Source: Maricaulis sp048270095
GTDB lineage: Bacteria > Pseudomonadota > Alphaproteobacteria > Caulobacterales > Maricaulaceae
Direction: 5' to 3'
Assembly: GCF_048270095.1 (NCBI RefSeq)
Contig: NZ_JBLWTL010000015.1
Coordinates: 9,283 to 73,282, forward strand
Length of the DNA: 64,000 nucleotides
Positions 54,597 through 63,399 of this stretch are shown in pieces. The translations under genes were made by a program, and so were the position numbers. Position 1 is the stretch's first letter. Every line of letters begins with the position of its first letter. Below the pieces are notes generated by a model, which had not been told where the DNA came from, did no database searches, and saw only the letters and a program-made list of their open reading frames with translations.

Positions 54597-56663
54597 ATGA
54601 CCCGATCCACCGGTCTGGCCGCCCTGGTCATTGCGGTCTGGCTGAGCTGTGCCCTGTGCCCGGCCGGCCTCGCCCAAGTTGAAGACCTTCACGTTCTCGC
54701 CCTCAACCCGGCCCCTGCAATCACCCGGCGCGATATGACGGCTGTGGACATGATCCAATTGCCGCGCCTTGATGGCGTATATCTGTCCAATGATGGCCGG
54801 GTAGCGCTGGTAGAACGGGTGACCACGGACTGGGACGCGGATCAGAACGCGACCAGCTACTGGCTCTGGCAAGAGGGGCAGACGGAACTGGTCTGGCAGG
54901 CCGATCTCGACACGGCCGACCGCGTGATCGTCTCGCCCGACGGGCAACAGATCGCGGCAGAGATCGCGCCCGAGGACAGCAGTAATGACGAAATCTATCT
55001 CCGCAATCTGGATGGGGGCGAACTTCAGCGCCTGACCCGTCATCCCACCGCCGTGCGCTCCATCGCCTGGTCGCCGGACGGGGTGTTCATCTATTATCTG
55101 GCCAGTGAAGCGCGTTCGGACGCAGAGCGCGAACGCCGCAGCCGGACGCATATCGTCGATCCTTACTATGAATCGACCCGCCACACTCACCTCTGGCGGG
55201 TCCGGGTGGCTGATGGCGCGCGCCAGCAAGTCACGCAGGGCGATATCCATGTGCGCAGCTATCATCTGGCGGCCAATGGCGCGATCCTGGTCCGGGTCTC
55301 TGCCGGGACCGATCCCGATGCGACCTATCAGAGCGAGCTGATGGTTGCTGACGGGCCGAGTGCGCCCTTCCGCCGTGTCACAAACAATAACTGGCCGGAG
55401 GGCAATGCGCGCCTGTCACCGGATGGTCTGCGGGTCGCCTATCAGGCCCGGCTCGGCCAGGACGGGCTCGACTATGTACAGGAAAAACTGGTCGTTCTCG
55501 ATTTGGCGAGTGGTGTCACGCGTGTGCTGGCACCGGATGCCGATTGGGAGGTTGACGGACTGGCCTGGCTGCCGGGCGGGCAAAGTCTCATCATCGCGGT
55601 TCGGGAGGGCGTTCGCTCTGGCCTGATGCGTGTGGATGTCGATGCCGGCAGTCTTGCCATCCTTTCGCTTGAAGATCGCGCCTTGGCCGACTGGTCGCTG
55701 GCGGACGGGACGGGCGAGGTGCTCGCCCTGTTCCAGACCGAAACCAGCAATGGCGACCTCTGGCATATCACGCCGTCCGGTGAGAGCCAGCGGCTGACGA
55801 CGATTGGAGCCGCCATGGTTTCCGCGTTCAACCTGCCGCAGCAACGGCGTATCGAGTGGAGCAGCCATGACGGCGCGGCTGTCGAAGGCTTCTACTTCGC
55901 GCCACTGACAGAGCGCGGCGATGTGCCGCCGCCCCTCGTCGTGCAGATACATGGCGGACCCCGGTCGAGCGATCAATTCGGGCAATGGAAGTGGTCGCGC
56001 TTCGTCCCGGTTCTCGCTGCCGAAGGCTATGCCGTTTTGTGGGTGAATTATCGCGGCGGCACCGGTTATGGCGATACCTTCCTGCGCGGCATGCATGGCG
56101 AGTATTTCGCCCATGCCGACCGCGATGTCCTGACAGGCGTCGACCATCTGGTCGCGTCCGGATTGGCGGATCCTGATCGAATGATCATTTCGGGCTGGAG
56201 TGCAGGCGGTCACATGACCAATCGGCTGATCACCCGGACTGATCGTTTCGCCGCAGCCATGAGCGGCGCCGGGGCGGTCGACTGGGCTTCGCATCATCTA
56301 ACCAGCGATGTGCGGGGCGCCCGCCGGCTCATGTTCGATGCGGCGGTCTGGGATGAGGGCGCCTATGATCAAGTTTTCGTGCCGCAATCGCTCCTGCGGG
56401 ACCTGCATACGGTGACGACACCCACACTGATCTTTGCCGGCGAGGACGATGAAAGGGTTCATCCCTCCCAGTCGATCATGCTGTACCAGTCGCTGCGAAA
56501 TCTCGGGGTCGAGACGCGGCTCTATCTGGTGCCGGGCGAGGAGCACAGTTTCAGGACGCCAAGCCATCGCCTGTTTCGTCTCAATGCCGAGCTCGACTGG
56601 TATGGTCGTCATATCGGCCTCCCCGACCGGGACTGGCTGGCACCGCCTGACGCGGCCGACTGA
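54597..56663 (+). CDS. Exported S9-family serine peptidase (prolyl oligopeptidase/DPP-like)
   Basis: 688-residue exported protease: signal peptide (ALVIAVWLSCALCPAGLAQ), a seven-bladed beta-propeller-like part (about 60-400, with TolB-like repeats such as IAWSPDGVFIYYL and ARLSPDGLRVAYQ) and an alpha/beta-hydrolase domain. The catalytic triad can be read as Ser535 (GWSAGGH), Asp618 (GEDDERVHP) and His650 (PGEEHSF). It would trim peptides in the periplasm. It lies 124 bases after the second receptor, suggesting that imported peptides are its substrate. Confidence 0.9.
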   Translation: MTRSTGLAALVIAVWLSCALCPAGLAQVEDLHVLALNPAPAITRRDMTAVDMIQLPRLDGVYLSNDGRVALVERVTTDWDADQNATSYWLWQEGQTELVWQADLDTADRVIVSPDGQQIAAEIAPEDSSNDEIYLRNLDGGELQRLTRHPTAVRSIAWSPDGVFIYYLASEARSDAERERRSRTHIVDPYYESTRHTHLWRVRVADGARQQVTQGDIHVRSYHLAANGAILVRVSAGTDPDATYQSELMVADGPSAPFRRVTNNNWPEGNARLSPDGLRVAYQARLGQDGLDYVQEKLVVLDLASGVTRVLAPDADWEVDGLAWLPGGQSLIIAVREGVRSGLMRVDVDAGSLAILSLEDRALADWSLADGTGEVLALFQTETSNGDLWHITPSGESQRLTTIGAAMVSAFNLPQQRRIEWSSHDGAAVEGFYFAPLTERGDVPPPLVVQIHGGPRSSDQFGQWKWSRFVPVLAAEGYAVLWVNYRGGTGYGDTFLRGMHGEYFAHADRDVLTGVDHLVASGLADPDRMIISGWSAGGHMTNRLITRTDRFAAAMSGAGAVDWASHHLTSDVRGARRLMFDAAVWDEGAYDQVFVPQSLLRDLHTVTTPTLIFAGEDDERVHPSQSIMLYQSLRNLGVETRLYLVPGEEHSFRTPSHRLFRLNAELDWYGRHIGLPDRDWLAPPDAAD

Positions 56664-57106
56664 CCGGTTTCGGCAAGGCATCGTTGCGGGTGTTCCCAAA
56701 ATCACCGGAATGGATGCGGTTTTGGCCTCGTATCAGGTCGCCAGAATTATCCCGTTTTCTGCTGGCATTCCGCAGCTGGAGGCGGGTCAATGTGTGAGGC
56801 GCGATTGTGATCCTGCCGGGTCCGGCTCGCGGCGATAACGCCCGGCCGCCGGTCTTGGTGGACCCGAAGCCGTTCCGCCCTGCTCAACGGCTTCGCGGCT
56901 GGTCGCCTCAAATCGTCAAGGCAAGTTTGACCGAGCGCCTCGACCCCGGGGCGGCGGGGTCTGGATTGGGGCATTCAGGGCGTAGCCTCCTGGGCGCTCG
57001 GTCATGAGGAGGAGTATGACTCAGGTGTGGAACAAATCAAGAACAAAAATGCGAAAGTGAGGGCTTGTCCCGCCCCGGTGGCGGAATCCGTCCCAATGAC
57101 GGGATG
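56664..57106. other. 443-bp intergenic stretch with inverted repeat and SOS-type box
   Basis: No protein I recognise. It holds a perfect 12-bp inverted repeat (TGACCGAGCGCC at 56928-56939 and GGCGCTCGGTCA at 56993-57004) and the LexA-like box listed separately. On the minus strand a 29-codon frame (56916-57005) starts directly behind a promoter-like motif. On the plus strand a 14-codon frame starting at 57016 follows an AGGAGG. Confidence 0.5.
57030..57044 (-). promoter_or_regulatory. SOS/LexA-type box GTTC-N7-GTTC
   Basis: On the minus strand GTTC, seven bases, GTTC, the direct-repeat form used by alphaproteobacterial LexA. It overlaps a possible promoter: TTGATT, 16 bp, CATACT ending 7 bases before an ATG. 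About one to two such matches are expected by chance in 64 kb, so this is only a candidate. Confidence 0.4.
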
Positions 57107-57934
57107 TCAGCCTTCCAGGCGTTTGGCGAGCAGCAGCATGTCCTGCCAGACGAAGCGTTTTTCCGTCGGGCGGCGCAGCAGATAGGCGGGGTGGAATGTC
57201 GGCAGGGCCGGGATGGTGGAGCCGGTCGGCTCGCCGGCGGCGTCGCGAAGGGCATAATCGGCCCAATGGCCACGCAGTTTGGTGATGCTGTCGCTGGCCC
57301 CGAGCAGGGATTGCGCGGCAATGCCGCCACCGAGGACGAGGATGTCCGGCTTGATCAGCGCGATATGGCGTTCGATGAAGGGCAGGCAGGTGGCGATCTC
57401 GTCCTGGGTCGGGCTGCGATTGCCGGGCGGGCGCCAATTGATGACATTGGTGATGTAGAGCTGATCCGGTGCCAGGCCGATCGAGGCGAAGATCCGGTCG
57501 AGCAAATGCCCGGCAGGGCCGACAAAGGGCAGGCCCTCCATGTCTTCGTCGCGGCCCGGCGCTTCGCCGATCATCATGATCTTCGCCGCCGGATTGCCGC
57601 GCGCAAATACGGTATTGCGGGCCGTATTGCGCAGGGGGCAGCCGTGAAATCCCTCAATCGCCGTGCGCAACGCGTCCAGCGTGTCCGCCTTCATGACCAG
57701 TTCGCGGGCGCTTGGACCTTCAGTATTGGCATCACCAAAGCCGGCGGCCTTGGCCGAGGCGGCGGTCGCGGCTGCGGGGCGGCGTTCGCCGGAGCGGGGT
57801 TCGTTGGCGCCGGCCTGGGCTGGCGCGGCCTTCGGTGCCAGCGGCACACGCGGCCGCACGATGGGTTCATCGAGCGGAATCCCGGCATCTTCCCACCAGG
57901 CGAGCAGCGCCTTGAGAGCCTTTTCGTCCTGCAT
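57107..57934 (-). CDS. Uracil-DNA glycosylase, family 4-like without full Fe-S ligand set
   Basis: 275-residue DNA repair enzyme removing uracil. A low-complexity Ala/Pro N-terminus (1-80) precedes the glycosylase domain with motif A GEAPGRDEDMEGLPFVGPAG and motif B FHPAYLLRRP. By alignment from memory with the Thermus enzyme, two of four cluster cysteines are replaced (Phe in GFHGCPL, Trp in NVINWRPPGNR), while those in GCPL and TCLPF remain, so a 4Fe-4S cluster is doubtful. The coding strand of the opposite reading frame is also open but is a shadow. Confidence 0.88.
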   Translation of the reverse strand: MQDEKALKALLAWWEDAGIPLDEPIVRPRVPLAPKAAPAQAGANEPRSGERRPAAATAASAKAAGFGDANTEGPSARELVMKADTLDALRTAIEGFHGCPLRNTARNTVFARGNPAAKIMMIGEAPGRDEDMEGLPFVGPAGHLLDRIFASIGLAPDQLYITNVINWRPPGNRSPTQDEIATCLPFIERHIALIKPDILVLGGGIAAQSLLGASDSITKLRGHWADYALRDAAGEPTGSTIPALPTFHPAYLLRRPTEKRFVWQDMLLLAKRLEG

Positions 57935-58099
57935 TGTGAGCGGGGAGGTGGAAATGGTCAGCCCTTACGTGAACGTCAACGTCACAAAACTTCTGTCCCG
58001 GCGCGGCAAGCGCTGGAAGCGGGCGCAATCCTAAGCTATGACCGGGTACTCGCAAGCCGTATATATGTTGAATTCGAAGAGACAAGAGGTCGCTGCCCG

Positions 58100-59773
58100 A
58101 TGACTGATACCGCAATCGAACGCGAATCCATGGATTATGACGTTGTCATCGTTGGAGGCGGGCCGGCTGGCCTGTCCGCTGCGATCCGTCTGAAGCAGCT
58201 CGCCGCCGAAGCCGGGGCCGAGGTCTCCATCGCCGTGCTGGAAAAAGGCGCCGAGGTTGGAGCCCATATCCTGTCCGGTGCTGTAGTCGACCCCAAGGCG
58301 CTCAATGAGCTCTTGCCTGACTGGAAGACCATGGGCGCGCCGATCAATGATCCGGTGAAGACGGATATCTTCGAGGTCCTCGGCCATCACGGCTCGATCA
58401 GCCTGCCGACTATCTTCTTCCCGCCGCTGATGAGCAATCATGGCTGCCATATCGTCTCGCTGGGCAATGTCTGCCGCTGGCTGGGCGAGCAGGCCGAGGC
58501 GCTTGGTGTCGAGATCTATCCCGGCTTTCCTGCCGCCTCGCTGGTCGAGGAAGATGGTGTCATCAAGGGTGTGGTCACCGGTGATTTTGGTGTCGCCCGG
58601 GATGGCTCCCACAAGGACGGCTATCAGCCGGGCATGGAATTGCGCGGCAAGTACACGCTGATCGGTGAGGGCGTGCGCGGTTCGCTGGCCAAGCAGCTGA
58701 TCGAGAAGTTTGACCTGTCGGCCGGCAAGGAGCCGCAGAAATTCGGTATCGGCCTGAAAGAATTGTGGCGCGTGAAGCCGGAGAACCACAAGCCGGGCAT
58801 GGTCAAGCACACGATGGGCTGGCCGCTCGACGGCAAGACCGGAGGTGGCTCCTTCATGTATCACTATGGCGAGAACCTGGTCTCGATCGGTTTCGTCGTT
58901 CACCTCAATTACAAAAACCCCTATCTGTCGCCGTTCGAGGAATTCCAGCGCCTCAAGACGCACCCGGCGATCAGCGCGACCCTGGAGGGCGGCGAGCGCC
59001 TGTCCTATGGCGCCCGCGCGATCACCGAGGGCGGTTATCAATCCGTACCGAAGCTGGCCTTCCCGGGGGGGGCGCTGATTGGTTGTTCGGCTGGCTTCGT
59101 CAATGTGCCGCGCATCAAGGGCAGCCATAACGCCATGAAGACCGGCATGCTGGCGGCGGAAGCCGCCTTTGCCGCGATCCAGTCGGGCCGCGCCCATGAC
59201 GAGGTGAGTGAATACCAGGAAGCCTATGAAAGCTCCTGGGTCGCCAAGGACCTCAAGCGCGTTCGCAATGTCAAACCGCTCTGGTCGAAATTCGGCACCC
59301 TGTTCGGCGTCATGTTTGGCGGTATCGATATGTGGTGCAACACGCTGTTTGGCGGCTGGTCGCCTTTCGGCACGATGGGGCATGGCAAGACCGATGCGGC
59401 CAGTCTCGAGCCGGCGGCGCAGCACAAGCCGATCGCCTATCCCCGGCCCGATGGCGTGCTGACTTTCGACCGCCTGTCGTCGGTCTTCATCTCCAACACC
59501 AATCATGAGGAGGACCAGCCGGTCCATCTCAAAGTCGCAGACCTGGCGCTTCAGACGGCCTCGGAGCTGGAAGAATTCGCCGGTCCGTCGACGCGCTATT
59601 GTCCGGCGGGCGTCTATGAGTGGATCAAGGATGAGACCAGCGGCGAGGACCGTTTCCAGATCAACGCCCAGAACTGCGTCCACTGCAAGACCTGCGATAT
59701 CAAGGACCCGAACCAGAATATCAACTGGACAACGCCTGAGGGCGGTGGTGGCCCGATGTATGCCAATATGTAG
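58100..59773 (+). CDS. Electron transfer flavoprotein-ubiquinone oxidoreductase
   Basis: 557-residue inner-membrane-associated flavoprotein passing electrons from ETF (fatty-acid and amino-acid oxidation) to ubiquinone. FAD-binding GGGPAGLSAAIRL near residue 20, and the C-terminal 4Fe-4S ferredoxin part with YCPAGVYEW and NCVHCKTCDIKDP. Start at 58100 (MTDTAIERES) follows AGAGGT; the frame is open 345 codons further upstream but that part is antisense to the glycosylase gene and not coding. A small GGCCCT/AGGGCC hairpin (59787-59804) lies after the stop. Confidence 0.95.
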   Translation: MTDTAIERESMDYDVVIVGGGPAGLSAAIRLKQLAAEAGAEVSIAVLEKGAEVGAHILSGAVVDPKALNELLPDWKTMGAPINDPVKTDIFEVLGHHGSISLPTIFFPPLMSNHGCHIVSLGNVCRWLGEQAEALGVEIYPGFPAASLVEEDGVIKGVVTGDFGVARDGSHKDGYQPGMELRGKYTLIGEGVRGSLAKQLIEKFDLSAGKEPQKFGIGLKELWRVKPENHKPGMVKHTMGWPLDGKTGGGSFMYHYGENLVSIGFVVHLNYKNPYLSPFEEFQRLKTHPAISATLEGGERLSYGARAITEGGYQSVPKLAFPGGALIGCSAGFVNVPRIKGSHNAMKTGMLAAEAAFAAIQSGRAHDEVSEYQEAYESSWVAKDLKRVRNVKPLWSKFGTLFGVMFGGIDMWCNTLFGGWSPFGTMGHGKTDAASLEPAAQHKPIAYPRPDGVLTFDRLSSVFISNTNHEEDQPVHLKVADLALQTASELEEFAGPSTRYCPAGVYEWIKDETSGEDRFQINAQNCVHCKTCDIKDPNQNINWTTPEGGGGPMYANM

Positions 59774-59826
59774 GCCATAAGTACTGGGCCCTTGCACGAG
59801 GGCCTGCGGAGAGCGAGCATGACGCC

Positions 59827-61518
59827 ATGATCAAACACTTGCGCGTCCTGCCGCTTTTCCTTGCCGTTTTCGCGATGGCATCCTGCGCCACAATGCCCGA
59901 TGACGAGTCGACGGCCTACGGGGCCTTCCTGGCGGCACGTCATGCCGGGGTGAACCGGGATGCCCAGCGCGCTGCCGATTATTACGCCGAGGCGCTGCGC
60001 CTGATGCCCGGTGATGTCGTCCTGACGGATCGTGCCTACATCACGGCGATCCTGGCCGGTGAGATGGAGCGCGCCGTGCCGCTGGCAACGGCCAGTACGG
60101 CGTCCGGCGACCCGAGCCGGCTGGCCGGCCTCTATCTGGTCGCCGACCAGATCCATGCCCGCCGCTACGCGCAAGCGCTCGATACGCTGCACAATGCCCC
60201 CGATTACGGCCCCTTCAACACCTTCCTCGCCCAGATCTGGAGCCAGTGGGCCCTGCTGGGCAGTGGTGCCACTGACGAAGCGCTGACCGGTGCTGAAAAC
60301 CTCGCAGCGCCTGGGTTTCTGTCCCCGTTCATTCCGATCCATCGCGCCATGCTGTTCGAGGCGGCTGACCGGATTGAGGACGCCGACGGCGCCTATCAGG
60401 CCGCGGTCTTTGCCTCGCCCTTCCCGCGCATGGCCACGGAACTCTATGGCAGTTTTCTCGAACGCCAGGGCCGGCACGCGGATGCAACCGCACTCTATCA
60501 AGCCTATCTTGACGGCAACCCGCTCGATGCCAGTATCCGTATGGCTATGGACCGCGCCAGCATTCGCGGCCGTGCGCCCCGGCGCCCGAGCGTAGCGCAA
60601 TTTGCGGCCCGCTCGGCCTTCGGACCGGCGGCGAGCCTGGCGGCGCAGGCGGATATCGACCTGGCCGTGGTCTATCTGCGCATGTTGCAGCGACTGGACC
60701 CGGGCGAGGCCTCAATCCGCGTCATGCTCGGCGAGACCCTGCAGCGCATCAACCTGCCTGAACTGGCGCTGCTGGAATATACCGCCGTTGAGGAAGGGCC
60801 GTTCCGGACCTCTGCGGAGATTGACCGGATCTGGCTGATGGCGCGGCTGGGCAATCTGGATGCGGCAACCCTGTCGGCGCAGCAACTGGTTGAACAGACG
60901 GGCGATACCGAAGCACGTCTGATCCTGGCCGATCTGCTGCGAGTTCAGAACCGTTGCGGCGAGGCTGCCGAGCTCTATCGCGGCGTGATTGTCGACCGTC
61001 ATGCGGCGGGGCAGCCCGACGACTGGCGCCACTATTATTTCCGGGCCGCCTGCCTATACGGCGATGAGGACTGGTCGACCGCGGAGACGGCCTATCTTGA
61101 AGCGCTCGAAGTCGCCCCGAACGAGGCACAAATCCTGAATGATCTGGGCTATTTGTGGATTGATCACGGGGTGAATATCTCGCGCGCTTTCGAGATGGTG
61201 TCGCGCGCGGCCGAGCTGGAGCCGGAACAGGGCAATATCATCGACAGCCTTGGCTGGGCGCACTACCGCCTGGGTCAGTATGAGGCCGCGGTCAGCGAGC
61301 TTGAACGCGCTGCCGCGCTGGATCCGGGCAATGCGACGATCAATTACCATCTCGGCGATGCCTATTGGCAGGTCGGGCGCCGGCTTGAAGCCGGTTTCCA
61401 ATGGCGCCGGACGCTCGATCTCGAGCCCGACGACACCGAGCGTGAAGGTCTCGCTATACGTCTGGAATCGGGAGTGCCGGCTGCCGAATCCGTTCCGATT
61501 GCGGTCGATAACCCGTGA
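59827..61518 (+). CDS. TPR-repeat lipoprotein
   Basis: 563-residue exported protein with lipobox (FAMASCAT, Cys20) and TPR-like helical repeats throughout, clearest in the C-terminal part (ILNDLGYLWIDHGVNISRAFEMV, then IIDSLGWAHYRLGQYEAAVSELE and INYHLGDAYWQVGRRLEAG). Similar alphaproteobacterial TPR lipoproteins sit before ispE. It likely scaffolds envelope proteins. The ispE GTG overlaps its stop by four bases. Confidence 0.88.
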   Translation: MIKHLRVLPLFLAVFAMASCATMPDDESTAYGAFLAARHAGVNRDAQRAADYYAEALRLMPGDVVLTDRAYITAILAGEMERAVPLATASTASGDPSRLAGLYLVADQIHARRYAQALDTLHNAPDYGPFNTFLAQIWSQWALLGSGATDEALTGAENLAAPGFLSPFIPIHRAMLFEAADRIEDADGAYQAAVFASPFPRMATELYGSFLERQGRHADATALYQAYLDGNPLDASIRMAMDRASIRGRAPRRPSVAQFAARSAFGPAASLAAQADIDLAVVYLRMLQRLDPGEASIRVMLGETLQRINLPELALLEYTAVEEGPFRTSAEIDRIWLMARLGNLDAATLSAQQLVEQTGDTEARLILADLLRVQNRCGEAAELYRGVIVDRHAAGQPDDWRHYYFRAACLYGDEDWSTAETAYLEALEVAPNEAQILNDLGYLWIDHGVNISRAFEMVSRAAELEPEQGNIIDSLGWAHYRLGQYEAAVSELERAAALDPGNATINYHLGDAYWQVGRRLEAGFQWRRTLDLEPDDTEREGLAIRLESGVPAAESVPIAVDNP

Positions 61519-62387
61519 CTGGTCGCGATATCGTCGAACGCGCTGCGGCCAAGGTCAATTTGACCCTGCGCGTCGGCCGTGCCCGTGACGATGGTTATCA
61601 CCCGCTCGACAGTCTCGTCCTGTTTGCCGATTGGGGCGATACGATCAGTGTACAGGCGGCTGACGGCCTGACGCTGAGCATGTCCGGCGAGGCGTCACGG
61701 GCGCTTGCAAATGAGTCATCCAATCTGGTTCTGCGCGCTGCCCGGGCCTTGCAGGTGGCGGCTGGACTGCAGACCGGGGCGGCGATCCATCTGGAAAAAC
61801 ACATCCCGGTTTCGGCCGGTCTCGGCGGTGGTTCGGCCGATGCGGCGGCGACATTGCGGGCGCTGAACCGGCTCTGGGAACTCGATTGGCCGACTGAAAA
61901 ACTGGCACAATTGGCGCTCAAGCTGGGGGCCGATGTGCCCGCCTGCCTGTATTCCCGGCCCCTGAGGATGCGTGGAATTGGTGAGTGGATTGAGATGCTT
62001 GGCGGTGTTTCGCCGCTTTTCGCGGTGATCGTCAATGCCGGGATCCCGGTCTCGACCGCGGATGTTTTCAAGGCTTTCGATGCCGGTCATCCGCAGCCCC
62101 TGATGGAGTCCGAACCTGCTCTGGAGGCCTTGCCTGACTGGCTTTCCGGGCAGCCCAATGATCTGCAATCGGCGGCGATTTCCGTGGCGCCGGATATCGC
62201 CCGGACGCTGGAACTGATCGCGGCGACGGGCGAGCCGAACCTGGTTCGAATGTCCGGGTCCGGGGCCAGTTGTTTCGGCCTTTACAATAGCTTGGGCGAG
62301 GCGAGGCAGGCGGCGGGACTATTGCGTGCGGCGCTGCCGGACTGGACGATTGTGCCGGTGCGGCTGGGGGAGGGTGGTGATGCGTGA
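61515..62387 (+). CDS. ispE: 4-diphosphocytidyl-2-C-methyl-D-erythritol kinase
   Basis: 290-residue GHMP kinase of the MEP pathway, phosphorylating CDP-methylerythritol. The N-terminal AAAKVNLTLRVG (catalytic Lys), ATP loop PVSAGLGGGSADAAATLRALN near residue 100, catalytic Asp in LGADVPACLY and the C-terminal MSGSGASCFGLY loop are all present. A GTG start overlaps the TPR gene by four bases, and its end overlaps the next gene by eight bases. Confidence 0.95.
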   Translation: MTGRDIVERAAAKVNLTLRVGRARDDGYHPLDSLVLFADWGDTISVQAADGLTLSMSGEASRALANESSNLVLRAARALQVAAGLQTGAAIHLEKHIPVSAGLGGGSADAAATLRALNRLWELDWPTEKLAQLALKLGADVPACLYSRPLRMRGIGEWIEMLGGVSPLFAVIVNAGIPVSTADVFKAFDAGHPQPLMESEPALEALPDWLSGQPNDLQSAAISVAPDIARTLELIAATGEPNLVRMSGSGASCFGLYNSLGEARQAAGLLRAALPDWTIVPVRLGEGGDA

Positions 62388-63390
62388 GGTTTTGCCCCTG
62401 ATTGCGGCCTTTGCGACGGCATTGCTGCTCGGCTGGGCGATGCGGCGGGCGGGGATTATTGACCGTCCCAATCAACGCTCCAATCATGAACGGCCGACAC
62501 CGCGTGGCGGCGGGCTGGGTATTTTGGCGGGGTTTTTCATAGCCTTGGCCCTGATGCCGGAGCAGCCACCGGCGAGCGGTGCGATGCTGGCGGGTCTGGC
62601 CCTGTGCGGGGGTATTGCCGGTCTGACCGGCCTGCTCGACGATCTTTTTACCCTGCCGGAAACGCTCAAATTCATCATTCTGACCGCGATCAGCCTTGCC
62701 CTGGCAGGGATTGCCGGGCCTGTCCTGCACCTTGCCACAAGCCTGCCATGGGGCATTGGTCTGGCTGGCACAGCCCTATGGGTCTTTACCTGTAGCAATG
62801 CCGTAAACTTCATGGATGGCTCGGACGGGTTGATCGCCGCCTGCCTGATCCCGGCCTGCCTCGTGCTTGGAACGGCCGGCGGCGGCGATGTCGCCATGGC
62901 CAGCCTGGCCCTGGCCGCGGCGCTCGCCGGTTTTGCCGTCTGGAATGCGCCGCTGCTGCGCGCGCGCGGGACGTTGTTTGCCGGTGATGCCGGCGCGCTG
63001 GGGGCTTCGGTCCTGTTCGCCGGGCTGGCACTGCGCTGGGCGGCCACAGGGCCGGACGGTACGGTCTGGCTGGCAGCGCTGCTCATCCTGCCTTTGCTCG
63101 GCGATGTCTTGTTGACGATGGCGGCGCGGGCCCGGGCCGGACGCCGCCTGTTCGCGCCGCACCGGGCGCATGCCTATCAGCTGCTGATCCGGATGGGCTG
63201 GAGCCATCGGCGTGTGGCGGCGGTCTGGGCCGGGCTGAGCCTGGCTTGCGGTGCGCTGGTTCTGGTCGGCGCGGCCGGGCCGGAAGGGCTGAAATTTGCC
63301 GTCTTCGCGATCGGTGTGGTCGGCTTTACCGTCTTCCATCGCATCGTGCGCAAACGCGCGGGTGCGGCTGGTGAGGACATCACGCAATAG
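62380..63390 (+). CDS. Glycosyltransferase family 4 (WecA/MraY-like) undecaprenyl-phosphate transferase
   Basis: 336-residue polytopic enzyme (about 10 helices) that transfers a sugar-1-phosphate from a UDP-sugar to undecaprenyl phosphate, starting O-antigen, capsule or similar glycan. Motifs: RPTPRGGGLGIL, the DD motif LLDDLFTLPE, NFMDGSDGLIA, FAGDAGALGASVLFA, and the cytoplasmic HRAHAYQLL loop. Start at 62380 overlaps the ispE end. The sugar cannot be told from sequence. Confidence 0.88.
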   Translation: MREVLPLIAAFATALLLGWAMRRAGIIDRPNQRSNHERPTPRGGGLGILAGFFIALALMPEQPPASGAMLAGLALCGGIAGLTGLLDDLFTLPETLKFIILTAISLALAGIAGPVLHLATSLPWGIGLAGTALWVFTCSNAVNFMDGSDGLIAACLIPACLVLGTAGGGDVAMASLALAAALAGFAVWNAPLLRARGTLFAGDAGALGASVLFAGLALRWAATGPDGTVWLAALLILPLLGDVLLTMAARARAGRRLFAPHRAHAYQLLIRMGWSHRRVAAVWAGLSLACGALVLVGAAGPEGLKFAVFAIGVVGFTVFHRIVRKRAGAAGEDITQ

Positions 63391-63399
63391 GCCGGAAAA

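Noticed and set aside
57065..58099. Long open stretch in frame with ETF-QO, extending it by 345 codons upstream
   Set aside because: It runs antisense through the uracil-DNA glycosylase gene, has no family resemblance, and the ATG at 58100 has a proper SD and gives the family-typical N-terminus.
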